64,000 bases of DNA. It comes from Pestalotiopsis fici W106-1 (lineage: Eukaryota > Ascomycota > Sordariomycetes > Amphisphaeriales > Sporocadaceae). How positions within the stretch are numbered: the first letter of the stretch is position 1; every line of letters starts with the position of its first letter. The DNA lies in the NCBI RefSeq assembly GCF_000516985.1, contig NW_006917092.1:4841924-4905923 (forward strand), written 5' to 3'. A program made the position numbers and the translations under genes. The notes beneath the pieces are model-generated. The model did no database searches and was not told the origin of the DNA. It saw nothing but the letters and a program-made list of their open reading frames with translations. This document shows, piece after piece, positions 47,024 to 58,956 of the stretch.

Positions 47024-47050
47024 AAAAAAAAAAAAAAAAAAAAAAAAAAA
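47024..47050 (+). repeat. 27-nt poly(A) tract
   Basis: Uninterrupted run of A followed by GTACGTGCTCACGTGCTCAC. A GGTTCGAAAC box-B-like motif lies 40 nt upstream (46976-46985). It could be a microsatellite or the tail of a retroposed copy. Confidence 0.8.
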
Positions 47051-47338
47051 GTACGTGCTCACGTGCTCACATACTCATATGGGACTTTCAACCCTGGTGG
47101 CGCGTTACCAACGGTATAACACAACTGGTATCACGGACTTGAAACACGGTATCAAGAAAATGGTTCATGTTGGCGAGTGTCGATCATCTCATGACGAGAA
47201 GCTCTCATGAGTACATATAGTCGTGGTTCTCGCTGCATTCAACAACTCTTTTTTCCACCATCATTCACCGCACATTCGCTTGCACATTCGCTCATTGAAC
47301 AACACTTACACAACTCGCTACTCACGCCATCATTGACA

Positions 47339-48454
47339 ATGGCGACCGCTCGTTCCATGTTTCTGGCAAACATCCTGCCGCTCGCCGCAGTACAGGCCCT
47401 CATGCTTCCTCGAGCGGATCTCTTCTGTCAGTTGGACGCAGTCGACTTCCTCCCAGCGCTGGCCAACTACGACCCAGCCCTGGAGTACTGTTCCTCCAGC
47501 TTTCCAGTCCCAGCAACGACGGCAACAGTGACTCCCATCACAGATGCCTTTACCACCATTACAAGAACTGTCACCGTGTTCAGCAGTCTGATTACTCCTG
47601 TCGTTGCCACAGATACCGAACTCCCGACTGTGGTGGGTAGATACCAGACAATTCATGCCTTGACATAAACCCCATGATTACTAACTACCTTTTAGATCAT
47701 TGATCCCCCCGTCACTAAGGTAAAGAGAAGCGAAGGTGGTGAAAACGAAGAAGCCCGTCGTGGTCTCTTGGACGGCTTCTTCGGAGACAGATTCCCAGGC
47801 TCTGGCCACCAACATCATTGGCCCGACTTTGTGCCTGGCCGCGGCGGTAACGGCGGCGGCGGCTACACCAACAACAATGCCGGGTACGGCGGTGAGAGCC
47901 CGTATGGCGATGACTACGACGACGGTGGTGATGAGTACGATGACGGCGAGGGAGACACTCCCGATGGTACCTGGTACCCGGCCCCGGCGCCCGAGACGAC
48001 CAGTGCCGATGTGGACCCTACCTTCATCATTCCCACCATTACGCTGCCTACAATCACTGATCCGCTCCCCACCATCTCCTCTCTCGTGTCTTCTCTCACG
48101 AGCGATCTGGGCCCCATTGAATCGTCACTCTCGAGCTCCATCGCCTCGGTGCTCTCGTCCCTGACGAGCGACATTGACACGGTGCTGCCTACGGTGCTGC
48201 CGTCGCTGACGAGCGATCTGCCCATCCCCACGGTCACGCCGTTTACCACCTCGGCCATTACCACGGGCGGCGGCGGCGACTCGGCTCTGTCCAGCCTCCA
48301 GTCCCTTGACGCCGTGTTCCAGGGCTCCATCTGCTCCTGCATCGAGGACGCGCCCACCTTTACCATTACGGGCGTCCCGACAGCCACTGGTCTTCTCACC
48401 GCGGTGGAGACGGTTACGGTCACCCTGCCCCGTCCCCGTCACGGCATCTACTAA
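47339..48454 (+). CDS. secreted Ser/Thr/Gly/Asp-rich protein, uncharacterised
   Basis: Exons 47339-47632 and 47696-48454 give 350 residues; the 63-nt intron has donor GTGGGT, branch ACTAAC and acceptor TTAG. The N-terminus (MATARSMFLANILPLAAVQA) is a signal peptide. A dibasic KR (about residue 107) and an RR (about 117) look like Kex2-type processing points. The middle is Gly/Asn/Tyr/Asp-rich, including a long acidic stretch of GDDYDDGGDEYDDGEGD type. The C-terminal half is a Ser/Thr/Pro-rich repeat with recurring SSLTSDL and PTI motifs, ending with CSCIEDAP and TVTVTLP strings. This resembles cell-wall or adhesin-like proteins but has no GPI-type hydrophobic tail. No catalytic domain recognised. 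Confidence 0.8.
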
Positions 48455-49143
48455 AGCCGCAATGTGGTCATTATGGCAATAGGCACAGTCTAGGTGCTGC
48501 ATTTGTTGTTGGAATAACACCAAGCCCTTGCTTCTGTCGTCGGTCCATCGGTTCTTAGATAGCCATTTACTGCGTATCCAAGTAACCAAGAATCTAAAGT
48601 GTCTTTGTGCTCGTTTCTATACTGTTTGTGTCCGTTTTCGCAATGCATACATTACTTCTATAGTTGACGGCTGTAATAAATTCATTGCACCATCTGACAG
48701 GAATAAAGGCATCAGCTTTCCATGTCCAAAGTATTTGATGCATACATATCGTGTATTCTAACAGACTGAATTGTATTCTTTTCTGCCTTACGTGAATCGA
48801 TACACTCGTTACACAATTTTGAATAATTATAGTATGATTCATATGCAAACCTTTGGGTTTGACGTCGGAAATCGCGGAATCAAGGTCCGTATACCGGCCA
48901 CCTTGACTGAGAGGAAATGAGCGGGTTGGAATTCGTGGTTCCATCTGAACCTTGGCCCCTTGCAATCAAAGCCTATTTACTGACAGGCAGTCAAGATCTC
49001 GAGTCCCGAGTCCATTGTATTCCCGTGGGCCGAACCCACCAAAGTAGTTTCGCGAATATTCTGGTCCAATCGAAAGACAATAAAGACCGTACGATTTGAA
49101 CCGTCTTTGCTTCGCGGAACCTCTCCGAATGACAGCCGCAGCC
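48455..49143. other. intergenic, convergent 3' ends
   Basis: 3' UTRs of the Ser/Thr-rich and GMC genes; A/T-rich at 48730-48850. No gene. Confidence 0.6.
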
Positions 49144-51545
49144 TCAATGCCGAAAGAGGCCATGCCGAGACTTGATGAGATCCGCCGCCTGCCGTGCCGT
49201 GTTAGTACAAAAAGTGTGTCTCGCCTTGCTACCCTATGCAAGTGCAGTACATTACCTTTTCAGCGACTGCATAAACAGTCGTGCAGATATGCGCGCTAGG
49301 GATCATGGGCTGGATGGACGCATCCGCAATGCTGAGCCCCGTGACGCCATGGACCAACAGATCCGTGCCCACGACGCCGCCGAGACGCCGCGGCGTCATG
49401 GCGCAGGTGCCGGAAATGTGCCCAATCGTGCCCGAGGTGGTGAGGCGCGCAATCTGCTCCAGCTGGTCGTAGTCGGTCATGTTGGCCGGCGGGTAGGTCC
49501 CGACGATCGGGCCAAACGTGTCGACCATGGCGGCCGTTTCATGGAATCGGCGCGCGAATTCAATACTGCCGACCATGAGGCGAGCGTCGACGGGATTTTG
49601 GTAAGTCGCATAGTCAATGACGGGCTCTGCGTATCTATCCGTGGTGTCGAGATGGACAGTGCCTCGGCTCATGCCCTTTGTCAATACGGTCGCAAAAGAC
49701 GATGACCCGTTGAACGGTACCTCTATAACGGCATTATCGTTGCGCTGAATAGAGTCAATAAATAGGCGACGTTGTGCTTCGAAACCGGCAAGTTGGTCCG
49801 TCGTGTATGTGACCGGGAGGAACTCGGTAGAGTTTTGATCCTGTAGTGTCTCCACGACTGAAGTCCACGAGTCGGGGATGAGCTGTGACAGAGGTATGAG
49901 TGATATCGTATTGCCCGTAGTTACCGCAAAAGGCCCTGAATGTGGTCAGACATACCAAAAATTTTTAATATAGATCAAGGCTCAAACCGGTTCTATTCTC
50001 TGCCCATACTTCCTCAGCCCATTCAATGAACGTCGAATTATCCCACATGTATTGGGGACTAGGGTCTAGATCCCTTGCGTCTAGCTTATGTTAGTCTGTA
50101 TCTTGTGAGCTACTTGATCAACTTACAATCAAATGCAACATATGAGACTGGATGATCTTGAAGATTGCTGCCCACACCGGGTAGGTCGACTAGAACCTCA
50201 ATGCCTGCTTCTGCAAGCATCGAAGAGGGACCGACACCTACACAATTGTCAACGGCCTGTCGCATTTCACCTTGATGATATGAAACCCTTTTCGCCATGA
50301 TTTCTATTCGTGGCGACACTCCATAAGGACGACGCACCACTTCTTTGGAGAATCTGAGGGCTGTGAAGGGCGCCAGCTGCCAGAATGATTTCTTTTCTGG
50401 CCTTGACCGAGACCACGTCTTCTCCTTCCGGCACTCCGCGAGGCTGAAAATTGATTCCATCTGCATTGAGCTGACTGTCAAACAATATTTCATTCACCCG
50501 GTGACCAGTCAAGAGGTGAAGGTTGGCGCGATCCGCCACCGGCGTGTAATATCCGCTCACAGCATAGGATCGCGTCACGGTTTCATTGTCAATTGCGTTC
50601 TACACATGTCAGCTCATACCATTATAGAGCACTTCAAGGACTAAAGAAATCAATCATGTCAATTACCGGATACCAAAACACTCCGTATGCATTGCCATTG
50701 GCACCTTCCACTTGGGCAGTCAGGCCAGCTTCTTCCATGCCCTGCCACTGAGGTACTAGAGTGATGGTAAGATAATTTGGACACTAAATAAAGTTCTGAG
50801 CGGGAAAGGGATAGCTCACTCAAACCAGGGTACAAATATGAAGCAATACTCTCATGTATGGGAGAGTCAGAACCGTAAGCGTCTTGATCCCAGGTAATAT
50901 TGTACTCGTGAGCCAGTTCTGGAGCTGGCTCTCGAAACGTTGCACTCTATGAGCACGTTAGAGAAGATTTCCTTTTGCAAGATAACTTGTCGGTTCACTT
51001 TTTTGAAGTAAGGGAGCAATCCTTGGAAGCCCCAGTCAGACTCCTCATTCACCTTTGCCCAGTTGTCATAGTCGTCGGCAGACCCGCGGGTCAACATCAT
51101 GCCATTGACGGTTGAGCCGCCTCCCACTACGGCAGCGGCCAGGACCGTGACTGTGTTCCCCAATAGACCGGCTTGTGGTGTCGATGTCACGTTGTACAAG
51201 TCTTGTATGGGCCAGTTCACTAATCCGCCAAAACTTGCAGGATCGATCTGTTCCGGGCGATTGTCAAAATATCCATATTCGACCACAAGCACGGTGGCTC
51301 GTCACTGTCAGCATGCAATGATATCTTGTTTCTTGGGTGGCCTTCTTACTATCTGGATCTTCCGAGAGGCGATTACCGACAACAAGGCCCGATTGACCGC
51401 CCCCGATAATGATAAAGTCGTACTCTTTGGCGACATTTGGGGCAGCAATCTCACGATTCTGCCATGGATGTTTAGAATAGGACTGGCAAACTGCAAGTCG
51501 GAACGAATAACATATGGAAAAACTCAATGAAAGGGATAAATGCAT
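49144..51545 (-). CDS. secreted GMC-family FAD oxidoreductase
   Basis: Nine exons (51545-51350, 51297-50999, 50946-50820, 50755-50667, 50599-50338, 50237-50127, 50080-49988, 49935-49256, 49188-49144) give 633 residues, a normal length for the family, with all eight junctions in frame. A hydrophobic N-terminus fits a signal peptide. FAD-binding GGGQSG lies at about residues 48-53; [10 protein letters not shown] is the GMC signature 1 region; [13 protein letters not shown] is signature 2. The catalytic histidines are His565 (GHISGT) and His608 (IPSAHICTT). Members include aryl-alcohol, glucose and choline oxidases or dehydrogenases; the substrate here is not readable. Several splice sites are unusual (donor GTTTGA, acceptor CGAG), which breaks the gene into scattered fragments on naive ORF calling. 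Divergent from the decayed GH3 gene. Confidence 0.9.
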
Positions 51546-52338
51546 TTTGTTTCTTGATTTATAGCAGGTCAGCGCTCTGAGACTGGCAGTGTACGGAAGC
51601 TGTTGTAGTGGACCAGAACCCCTTATGCTGTTGGAATTTTAAATTTCGGCACGTAGCTCTCTTATATGCAGAGAGCGACTCCGAAAAGGCATTTCTAGTG
51701 AAAATCTTGCATCTGCATCTGCAAAGTTCGCATAATACTCAGTTATTGGAGTCTTTTGTGTGACATTAGTAGTAGTGACACTGCATCGCGTGCATGCCGA
51801 CTGTCCATCGAGCCAGATAGCCAAAAACTTGCTCCATTTGCAATTGGTCGTGACTAATAATCATAAACAAACCTGGTCAAGAATAAGCATTGCAATGTGA
51901 GTGCGAGGAGAGGGGAAGTGAGGGGTACCTGATAATAGTTGGTTGATGTCTTGGTATTGGTTGCGCTATACGGTCGGCAGTGTATGCTGTGCAGCTCAGC
52001 ATATTGGGGTTTCTGAGCTAAAGTCAGGAACAATGGTTCTATCTTTTGGTCTTGCCCACGAATTCCGTGCCTCAGCGCACCCTACTTTGTTTCAGTTCAA
52101 TACGCTTCGCAATAGCGAACTCGACTTGTATCCCTATGAGATCGTTCATAATTTGACTAGACAAGCTCCATAAGATCCGGCACACGCATAGTATGAATGA
52201 TTTTCCCCTCATGGTCGTTCCGGCTCTCTCAAAAACTACTTCAGACCATGTAAAATGTTCTCATTTTCAAACCATATTCTCTCCGGTGTTTGAAAGCTTC
52301 ACGATTCATCATGTCGTGTACGAAGCAAGCGCCGATAA
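51546..52338. other. intergenic, GMC promoter and lost GH3 5' half
   Basis: The N-terminal half expected for a GH3 beta-xylosidase is not recognisable here on the plus strand, so it has been deleted or replaced. No other gene. Confidence 0.55.
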
Positions 52339-54265
52339 TCTCGCACCGATAGTGCCAGAGACGCAAAAGTCGGCGCCTTCATGTGTTCCTATAATGCAGT
52401 CGATGGGGTTCCGGCTTGCTTAAACCGATACATGATGCAAACGCTACTACGAGAGCATTGGGGCTGGGACCAGCCTTATCAATGGATTACATCTGACTGC
52501 GATGCAGTGAACGATGTTTGGGAATATCACAATTACACTGCAGACTCAATCACTGCTGCGGCCGCTGCACTAAATGCCGGCACAGACTTGGCATGTGAAG
52601 GGTCCATCTACAATGACCTTGTCCAGGCAATATCATTCAACATGACAAACGAGGCAACAGTTGATCGCTCCGTCTCCCGCCTTTACCTATCCCTGATGCG
52701 CCTCGGGTTCTTCGATTTGAAGAACAGCAAATATGCCTCGTTGAGCTGGACCGATGTTGACACGTCTGACGCGCGGGATCTGGCCAAGGAAGCAGCAGTT
52801 AAAGGCATGACGCTCATGAAGAATGACGGCACTCTACCTCTTCCAGCATCTGTTGCAAGCGTAGCCTTGATTGGTCCATACGGCAACGCAACGACCCAGA
52901 TGCAGGGAAGCTACTCGGGTGTTGCCCCATACCTTGTCAGCCCTCTGATGGCCATGCAAGCCAAGTGGCAAAATGCCACCTACAGTCTCGGTACTGCAAT
53001 AAACACGGAAGATTCCAGCAACTTCTCGTCGGCTATAGAGCTTGCCAGTGCCTCTGACTATATCATCTATTGTGGTGGGATAGATGGATGCATCGAAGGC
53101 CAGGCGCGTGATCGAACCACCATTTCTTGGCCTGGCAATCAGCTGAGGCTTGTAGGCGAGCTTTCAGCGCTTGGTAAGCCCCTGGTTGTTGTTCAGTTCG
53201 GCGGCGGGCAACTCGATGACTCGGTCCTGCTGGCCAACGACAGCGTGTCGGCCATTGTCTGGGCTGGGTACCCAGGTCAGAGTGGCGGAGATGCCTTGGT
53301 TGACCTACTCGACGGCACATTGGCATTTGCCGGTCGCTTGCCCATTACACAGTATCCGGCGCATTATGTCGACGAAACGGAAATGGTGGACCCATAGCTT
53401 CAACCCAACTCTACCACTGGCAATCCTGGTAAGACATACAAATGGTACTCGGAGCCGGTATTGCCCTTTGGCTACGGGCTACATTACACCGAGTTCAACG
53501 TATCGTGGTTCAAAGCTGTACCATCGCAGTTCTCCATTTTGGAAATTGTTACTTCGGCTGGAGGGGAAAAAAGGTGCCGTAGACCGATCCCCTTTTACTA
53601 CTATTGATCTGGATGTATCCAACAACGGCGGCAAGTCTACCGTGATATCTGACTATGTTGCTCTGGCTTTTCTTTCAAGCACAGACGCCGGCTCAGAGCC
53701 ATACCCATTGAGATCTCTCGCCGCCTATGGACGACTGTCGTCTATTCAAGTTGGCGAGACGACGACAATTTCCCTGACGATACCCATCTCATCAATCGCG
53801 CGTTCAGATGTGAACGGCCACCAAGTCATATATCCGGGAAACTACACACTTTCTGTCGATATTGACGGAAAGATTCCTGTCAGCTTTGCCCTTACTGGAG
53901 ACGCCGCAACCATTGACATGGTGCCCGAGCCACCCATCAGCCCAGTCCCGTTGGCATACGTTGCTTGCTACTCAGGGGCAACCAACAGCACCGCGGCGGG
54001 CACTGTTTCTCAGCTCGCTGATAATTCACCTCAAATTTGCGCTGATTACTGCAATGCGTCGGGATACAAGCTTTCAGGGACTCAAGATCAGACGTGAGTG
54101 CCTACCTCAACTGATGGTAATTGAAACCAGGAGCTAATCATTATGTGGCTCAGCGAATGTTTTTGCAAGACAGATATCACAGATCTAACGCCTGTGAGCG
54201 ATGACAACTGCAACCTACCATGTTCCGGGAATGCAGATTCCATTTGTCGTGGTAATACTTTGTAA
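52339..54265 (+). pseudogene. decayed GH3 beta-xylosidase with C-terminal WSC domain
   Basis: Similarity begins abruptly at about 52354 (ARDAKVGAFMCSYNAVDGVPA), right after a TAA at 52336-52338, so the N-terminal half of the catalytic barrel is missing. The nucleophile region WITSDCDAV, the alpha/beta sandwich domain and GYPGQSGGDALVDLL follow. A TAG at 53396-53398 interrupts the frame just before TGNPGKTYKWYSEPVLPFGYG, and the frame slips near 53570 in an A/G run, then continues into the fibronectin-like domain. An intron near 54094-54154 links it to a Cys-rich WSC domain (53951-54262: YVACYSGATN, ICADYCNASGYKLSGT, ECFCK, CNLPCSGNADSIC). A final GTAAGT at 54262 could be another donor. Intact relatives cleave xylo-oligosaccharides; this copy cannot. 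Confidence 0.85.
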
Positions 54266-54720
54266 GTTGCCAACAGAAGCGGGGAGCTTAATTGCACAGT
54301 GAGAACTTTCCTGCTTATTGAATCACAGCATAAACGTTACAATAACACACCTGCATATATCATCCAGCCGCCCACATTCCAGGGATAGCGACAGGCGGCT
54401 ATTTTATTATGGGATTATGTCGTGATATACCTTATGATTATATACCATAGTGGGAGTGTAACGGAGACCGTATAATGGAACTATTGCGACATACCACTAA
54501 GCCATATCGCAAAAGTAGGAGCTCCACACATATCCTTTTGTGATTATATGGAAACAGCGGATAAAGCAATGTCATTGATCGCTAAGCGGACTGTAACGGA
54601 CTATCAATCTGCTTAATATCATATAGTACCTAGTACACATAATCATGCCAGTTTCGTCTCAGCGACTCATCGACCGAAGTACCGGAGGCGAGTGCTCACC
54701 TCTTTGAAACTACTCTCCGT
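54266..54720. other. intergenic, convergent 3' ends
   Basis: A/T-rich 3' flanks of the GH3 relic and the sugar transporter. No gene. Confidence 0.6.
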
Positions 54721-56451
54721 TCAGACCTCATCATGTGTCGCCATATTCGCCTTCTTAGTTGTTTCCAAGACTACCTCATTCCCATCCGCAAACGCCTGGT
54801 CACCAAACGCAATTGCGATCTCCTCTAGCGTGTGATTTGCCGTTTCCACATAATAGAAATGCGCCAAGCCCGCCGAAAAGAGGCAGAAACCCGCTATCAC
54901 CAGGTAAAAGTAGCCATGAATACCCGCGAACGCGTCTGGGGACACCATGCCGATGATGAAATTGAAGACCCAGTTGGAGGTGGTGGCGAGGGCCATGCCT
55001 TTGCTGCGGGCTCGGAGCGGGAAGATCTCGGCAGGAAGGAGCCAGGGCATCGGACCCCAAGTGAAACCGTATACGATGTTGTAAAGCATGACAAAGGCAT
55101 ACTGGCCGTTGGCTTTGATGGTGATGTCCAGGCTTGCTTCGGTAAAGGCACAGACGATGCCGAGCAATACTGCCATGGCAATACCTCCAGAGATCAAGAG
55201 GGGTTTGCGTCCCCATCGGTCGGCTAGCCACCAAGTAACGATCGTAGCAGCGGTATAAGGAAGCGCGTTTGCTGCCGTATATAAGAGTGACTTTTCGTCG
55301 TCAAATCCGGCCGAGGCCAGTGTGCTAGGAAGATAGAAGGAAATGATGTTGATTCCGTTCAGTTGTGCAAACATCTGGACAGTGACACCGACGATGGTAC
55401 GCTTCCTGTAGCGAGTGAACATTTCCTAACGATATTATGAGCTTGTCTTATCTAGATTGTATGGGTTTCTGGTAAGTATCACTCACAGTCCAGCTTGACT
55501 TTCCGAGTTCCGCCTCATAAACCACTGCCTCTTGAATTTCCAGGAAGACATCTTGGACATGCTTTGCCTCGGTGTCGCCGTTGGAATGCAAATCTGCGAT
55601 TGTTTGAAGACTTTCCTGCATGAATCCATTCTTGGCCAACCACCGAGGAGTCTCGGGGAGGAAGAAAGACATGAGCACCAGGATAGCCGAGAGGATGATT
55701 TGAATGATGAAAGGTCCCTGCCACGACATGGCGTCTGGGAGCATGAAATGAAAACCGTAGTCAACCCAGCAAGACAGCATGTATCCCGCAATTAGGCAGG
55801 TATACTCGATACCGACCATCATACCTCTTGCATGTGGTGCTGCAATCTCGGTCTGAATAATAGGGACGGTCATGGAGAGGAACCCAACACCAACACCTTG
55901 GATAGTGCGGCCGGCAACGAAAGTGGCGAAATCTGGGGCAAAGATCTGGATAAAGGCGCTGAAGAAGTAGATGAAACCGCCCAGGCGGACAGTCCTCTTT
56001 CGGCCGATCATATCGCCGAGTCTGCCGGCAATGAGGGATCCCACAGCAGCAGAGGCTTGGAGACAGGCGACGGAGATACCAGTGATGGAGGGACTGACTT
56101 CAGCTGTGCTGCCATTGGCACCACCATAATCACCGAAGAAGCGCTTCACGAAGACTGGATTCACAAGCAAACCAGACATGATACCTGCCATCAGTAAGTT
56201 ATAGCATAGACACGCCAATGGAAATAAGTCAGAGTCAACTTACCAGAGTTGTAACCAAATAAAGCATCGCCCAGACTTCCGAAACCACAAGTTGCGTACA
56301 GCAACAGAGATCCCGTGATAGGATACCTCGCGGCAACCTTGCTGGGCTTCAGCTTCTTCTCGATCCAGCTTGCCTCGTCTTCATTTTGAGCGCAGACGAG
56401 CTCCGCACGTCGCCTCAACTCATCGTTTCGGGTTGCAACAGCTGAAGACAT
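54721..56451 (-). CDS. MFS sugar transporter
   Basis: Exons 56451-56244, 56184-55487 and 55425-54721 give 536 residues with 12 hydrophobic segments. Sugar-porter motifs are all present: GYNSGIMSG after TM1, RLGDMIGRKRT between TM2 and TM3, RTIQGVGVGFLS, PETPRWL before the central loop, QLNGINIISFY, LADRWGRKPLL and YVETANHTLEEI at the end. The protein sits in the plasma membrane and imports a hexose, pentose or oligosaccharide by proton symport; the exact sugar cannot be read. It lies convergent with the GH3 relic, which fits a former sugar-release and uptake neighbourhood, but the pairing may be chance. No defect seen. Confidence 0.93.
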
Positions 56452-57371
56452 GACAAAAGAGATAAATGGACGGGTAGATGATTGTAAAGCGTGTTGAGGG
56501 GCCTCGTTGTTCTCTTCTTCTTCTCAAATTCTCAAGCTACCCACGTGGAAAAAGATGAAACTTGATGGGGCTGATATAGATAGAGAAGTCTGGGGCTTCA
56601 GCAATCTTAATATGCTACCCCAGAGGCTGCCCCGGACAATTGCCCATGCACCGTTGAGACTGCCCCGTGGAGATTTTATGGGTCTCTGTCTAGTGTTGAT
56701 ATACATACGGCTCTTGTGCTTGGCAATTGATAGACTTGGCAACTTGATGGCTTTGACACTAGACATAGATGATGAGGGAGATTCTACCAAATCACAAACA
56801 GATCCGAGCAAAACTAACCCTCAATTGAATGGTCCTGGAACGGACTGGGGAACTTGCACCCATGATTGAGCACGTGGGGAGTCCAGCTCCCTGGGACCCA
56901 AGTTGGCAACGATTCGAGCGTCATGCTAGTGTCGTCGGAACCGTAGTGGTAAAAAGCCTTGGCACGACCGGAACCGATCGAGAATTGGCATCTCTGGCTC
57001 TGTCACTATGGTCAATACTCTATAATTCGATCCGCCGGAACCGATAGCTGACCCGGATCTACTGGCAGAAACAACGCACCAGCAGCAGCACGATCCATTG
57101 CGCGGCGCTGCAACGAGTCAGCTCAACATCTCACGTGATTCAATGGCTTCCTCGCCTTTGTGTTCCTGTAATTAGTGCCATCCATCTGCCCTCCGCGGAT
57201 GCTCATCAGCGCCTGTAGATTTCATCCGCCGGAACCGAAAGCTGTCGCGGATCCACTAAAAGTGATGCCATGCAACACGCTGTTTCTGGGGTTTTCGGCA
57301 TCGTACCTCTACACAGTACAATATCGGCATTTCAGGAGCATCTATTGATACTGTTAATGTTGATTGAAATA
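56452..57371. other. intergenic, sugar transporter promoter
   Basis: About 0.9 kb with a short duplicated phrase (tccgccggaaccga, at 57029 and 57225). No gene visible. Confidence 0.5.
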
Positions 57372-57920
57372 TCAATAGTGCCTTTCCGTGCTCTCAGATA
57401 CGTGAAAAGTATCCCGATTTCGCAAAATCGCCACCATAAATATCATAATCATGACTCTCTTAGGCCGACTTTCACAAGTCCAAAGGGGACAACGTTCCCA
57501 GAGCCAGGATCTACGGAAATCAACAACACCTTCGTCTTGACTCCGGCCAGGGAATTTCATTACAAAGAAAGGCTTGTTCCAGAGCTTCGCAACATCGAGA
57601 GATGTTCGTGCCAGGTTCACCGTCGGGAGGACTAAAAGACTGAGTAGATGATCATCGTATGAGACGTCTCCGTCACGTTCAACCTTGAGCTCGGCATCTT
57701 TAGCCTTGCTGGAGATCAAAACCATGAACAAGTAATCAACCGGTCCGTCCTCAAGTTCCTGTCGCGTCTCTAGATCCTTAGGCGCTTGTACCGAGGCGTG
57801 TTGCCAATCGAAGAGCACGTGCGCCAGGCACCACCCATCGTCTATCAACAGCTTGTACGGATAGTCTGTTGGTATTGTAAGTCCAAGGATCGCCAACAGC
57901 CAAGGCACATATGCTGTCAC
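57372..57920 (-). CDS. uncharacterised ORF, probably an exon or gene fragment
   Basis: The minus-strand frame is open for 182 codons and the first 135 look coding (AYVPWLLAILGLTIPTDYPY; GWCLAHVLFDWQ; DYLFMVLISSKAKDAELKVE). There is no ATG near its start: the first codon is GTG, and an AG precedes it, so it is probably a downstream exon or the remnant of a longer gene. The last 45 codons look less coding. Family not recognised. Two neighbouring genes on the same strand are also uncharacterised. Confidence 0.4.
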   Translation of the reverse strand: MTAYVPWLLAILGLTIPTDYPYKLLIDDGWCLAHVLFDWQHASVQAPKDLETRQELEDGPVDYLFMVLISSKAKDAELKVERDGDVSYDDHLLSLLVLPTVNLARTSLDVAKLWNKPFFVMKFPGRSQDEGVVDFRRSWLWERCPLWTCESRPKRVMIMIFMVAILRNRDTFHVSESTERHY

Positions 57921-58125
57921 ATTTTACATAAGCTTTTATTCACACAAGTTATACATGACACGTGCTGGGCGCGCTATATAAATTCGAAGGTGTGGCTGCT
58001 GGCAAACACCTTGCAGAGCATGAATATAATTTTTTTCCCCTTTCTTTCCAAAAACTGAAAAAGCTGAGAAGTGCTAATAGCAGACTTCCAGTAACTCTCG
58101 ACGCTGATGAGGCCCTTACGGCGTT

Positions 58126-58956
58126 TCAAAAGAATTCCCCCGGGTAGCGTTCTTGCAGAGCATCCTCAACAGCCTGCAAGCAATCCGACTTTCGATACCG
58201 ATCTACATCGGGCCAGCCGTGCTGACGATAGACACCTTGGACTGTCTCGATATATCCATCTTTTCCGGGCCCCGATGGAGTGTAAATATCTTGAACCCTC
58301 ATGCAATCAAGCGCGACGAAACTCAACTTCCGGAACTGCCCCTTGAGCACCTCAAAGAACTCCGCAACAGGCCAAGCGGGAGAATCCCCTCTCCATTCAG
58401 CCTCTTCATCGTCTTCATCCCAGGTAGCCGTGTCCTCGTCAAACAGTATCGGCCTGATCAAGGTCGAATCGTCATCCAAGCTCTGCTCATCCTTGAGTTC
58501 GCCGTAGCACCCGACCCAATGAACCACGCCGAGCTCCGTGTCGAGGAGGAAATAGCCGCCCAACTCGGCGCTCTCACACGCAGTCAACCCAATGACGTGC
58601 GCGGGGATGCTGTCGCTTTCCACGTACTCGGGCGGCTCCGAGCAGATCCTGGCGTTCTCGCCATCTTCGTCCGACGCACATGGCGTGTCGGCCCAATTGG
58701 CGAACTCAACCCATGGCGCGGCCTGGATGCGCTCGCCGTCGGTGCGGATGTAGGGCAGGTGGCGGAGGAGGTTGATCACGGTGTCGGACTTGCCAAGACC
58801 GTGCATTGTTTCTGGTGTTATCTCGGACCAGCCGCCAGGTGGTGGCCGGAGGACAGATGATTCGTCCAAATAGAGTGAGGTCAGAAAGTCGTAGTAGTCA
58901 CTGATGGCTGCGACGCATTCGTCATGATAAAAAATGTAGGTGGTTGGTTGAGACAT
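58126..58956 (-). CDS. uncharacterised fungal protein, acidic, 276 residues
   Basis: Single exon from the ATG at 58954-58956. The N-terminus (AAISDYYDFLTSLYLDES, PPGGWSEITP, LGKSDTVINLLRHLPYI) resembles a widespread fungal family I recall only as uncharacterised. A central acidic stretch (EDTATWDEDDEEAEW) and a C-terminal VYRQHGWPDVDRYRKSDCL with a WPD motif are conserved-looking. No signal or TM segment, so presumably cytosolic. The upstream in-frame extension to 59193 lacks convincing coding character and I excluded it. Some such proteins carry SUKH-like folds, but I cannot show that here. Confidence 0.75.
   Translation of the reverse strand: MSQPTTYIFYHDECVAAISDYYDFLTSLYLDESSVLRPPPGGWSEITPETMHGLGKSDTVINLLRHLPYIRTDGERIQAAPWVEFANWADTPCASDEDGENARICSEPPEYVESDSIPAHVIGLTACESAELGGYFLLDTELGVVHWVGCYGELKDEQSLDDDSTLIRPILFDEDTATWDEDDEEAEWRGDSPAWPVAEFFEVLKGQFRKLSFVALDCMRVQDIYTPSGPGKDGYIETVQGVYRQHGWPDVDRYRKSDCLQAVEDALQERYPGEFF

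Larger units (their letters stand above)
43410..47338. other. 3.9-kb gene-poor stretch
   Basis: Promoters of the FMN oxidase gene (left) and of the secreted Ser/Thr-rich gene (right). Contains an AGTGAGC tandem triplet at 44310-44334 and a 27-A run at 47024-47050. Overlapping ORFs at 45027-45477 are weak. No other feature. Confidence 0.5.
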
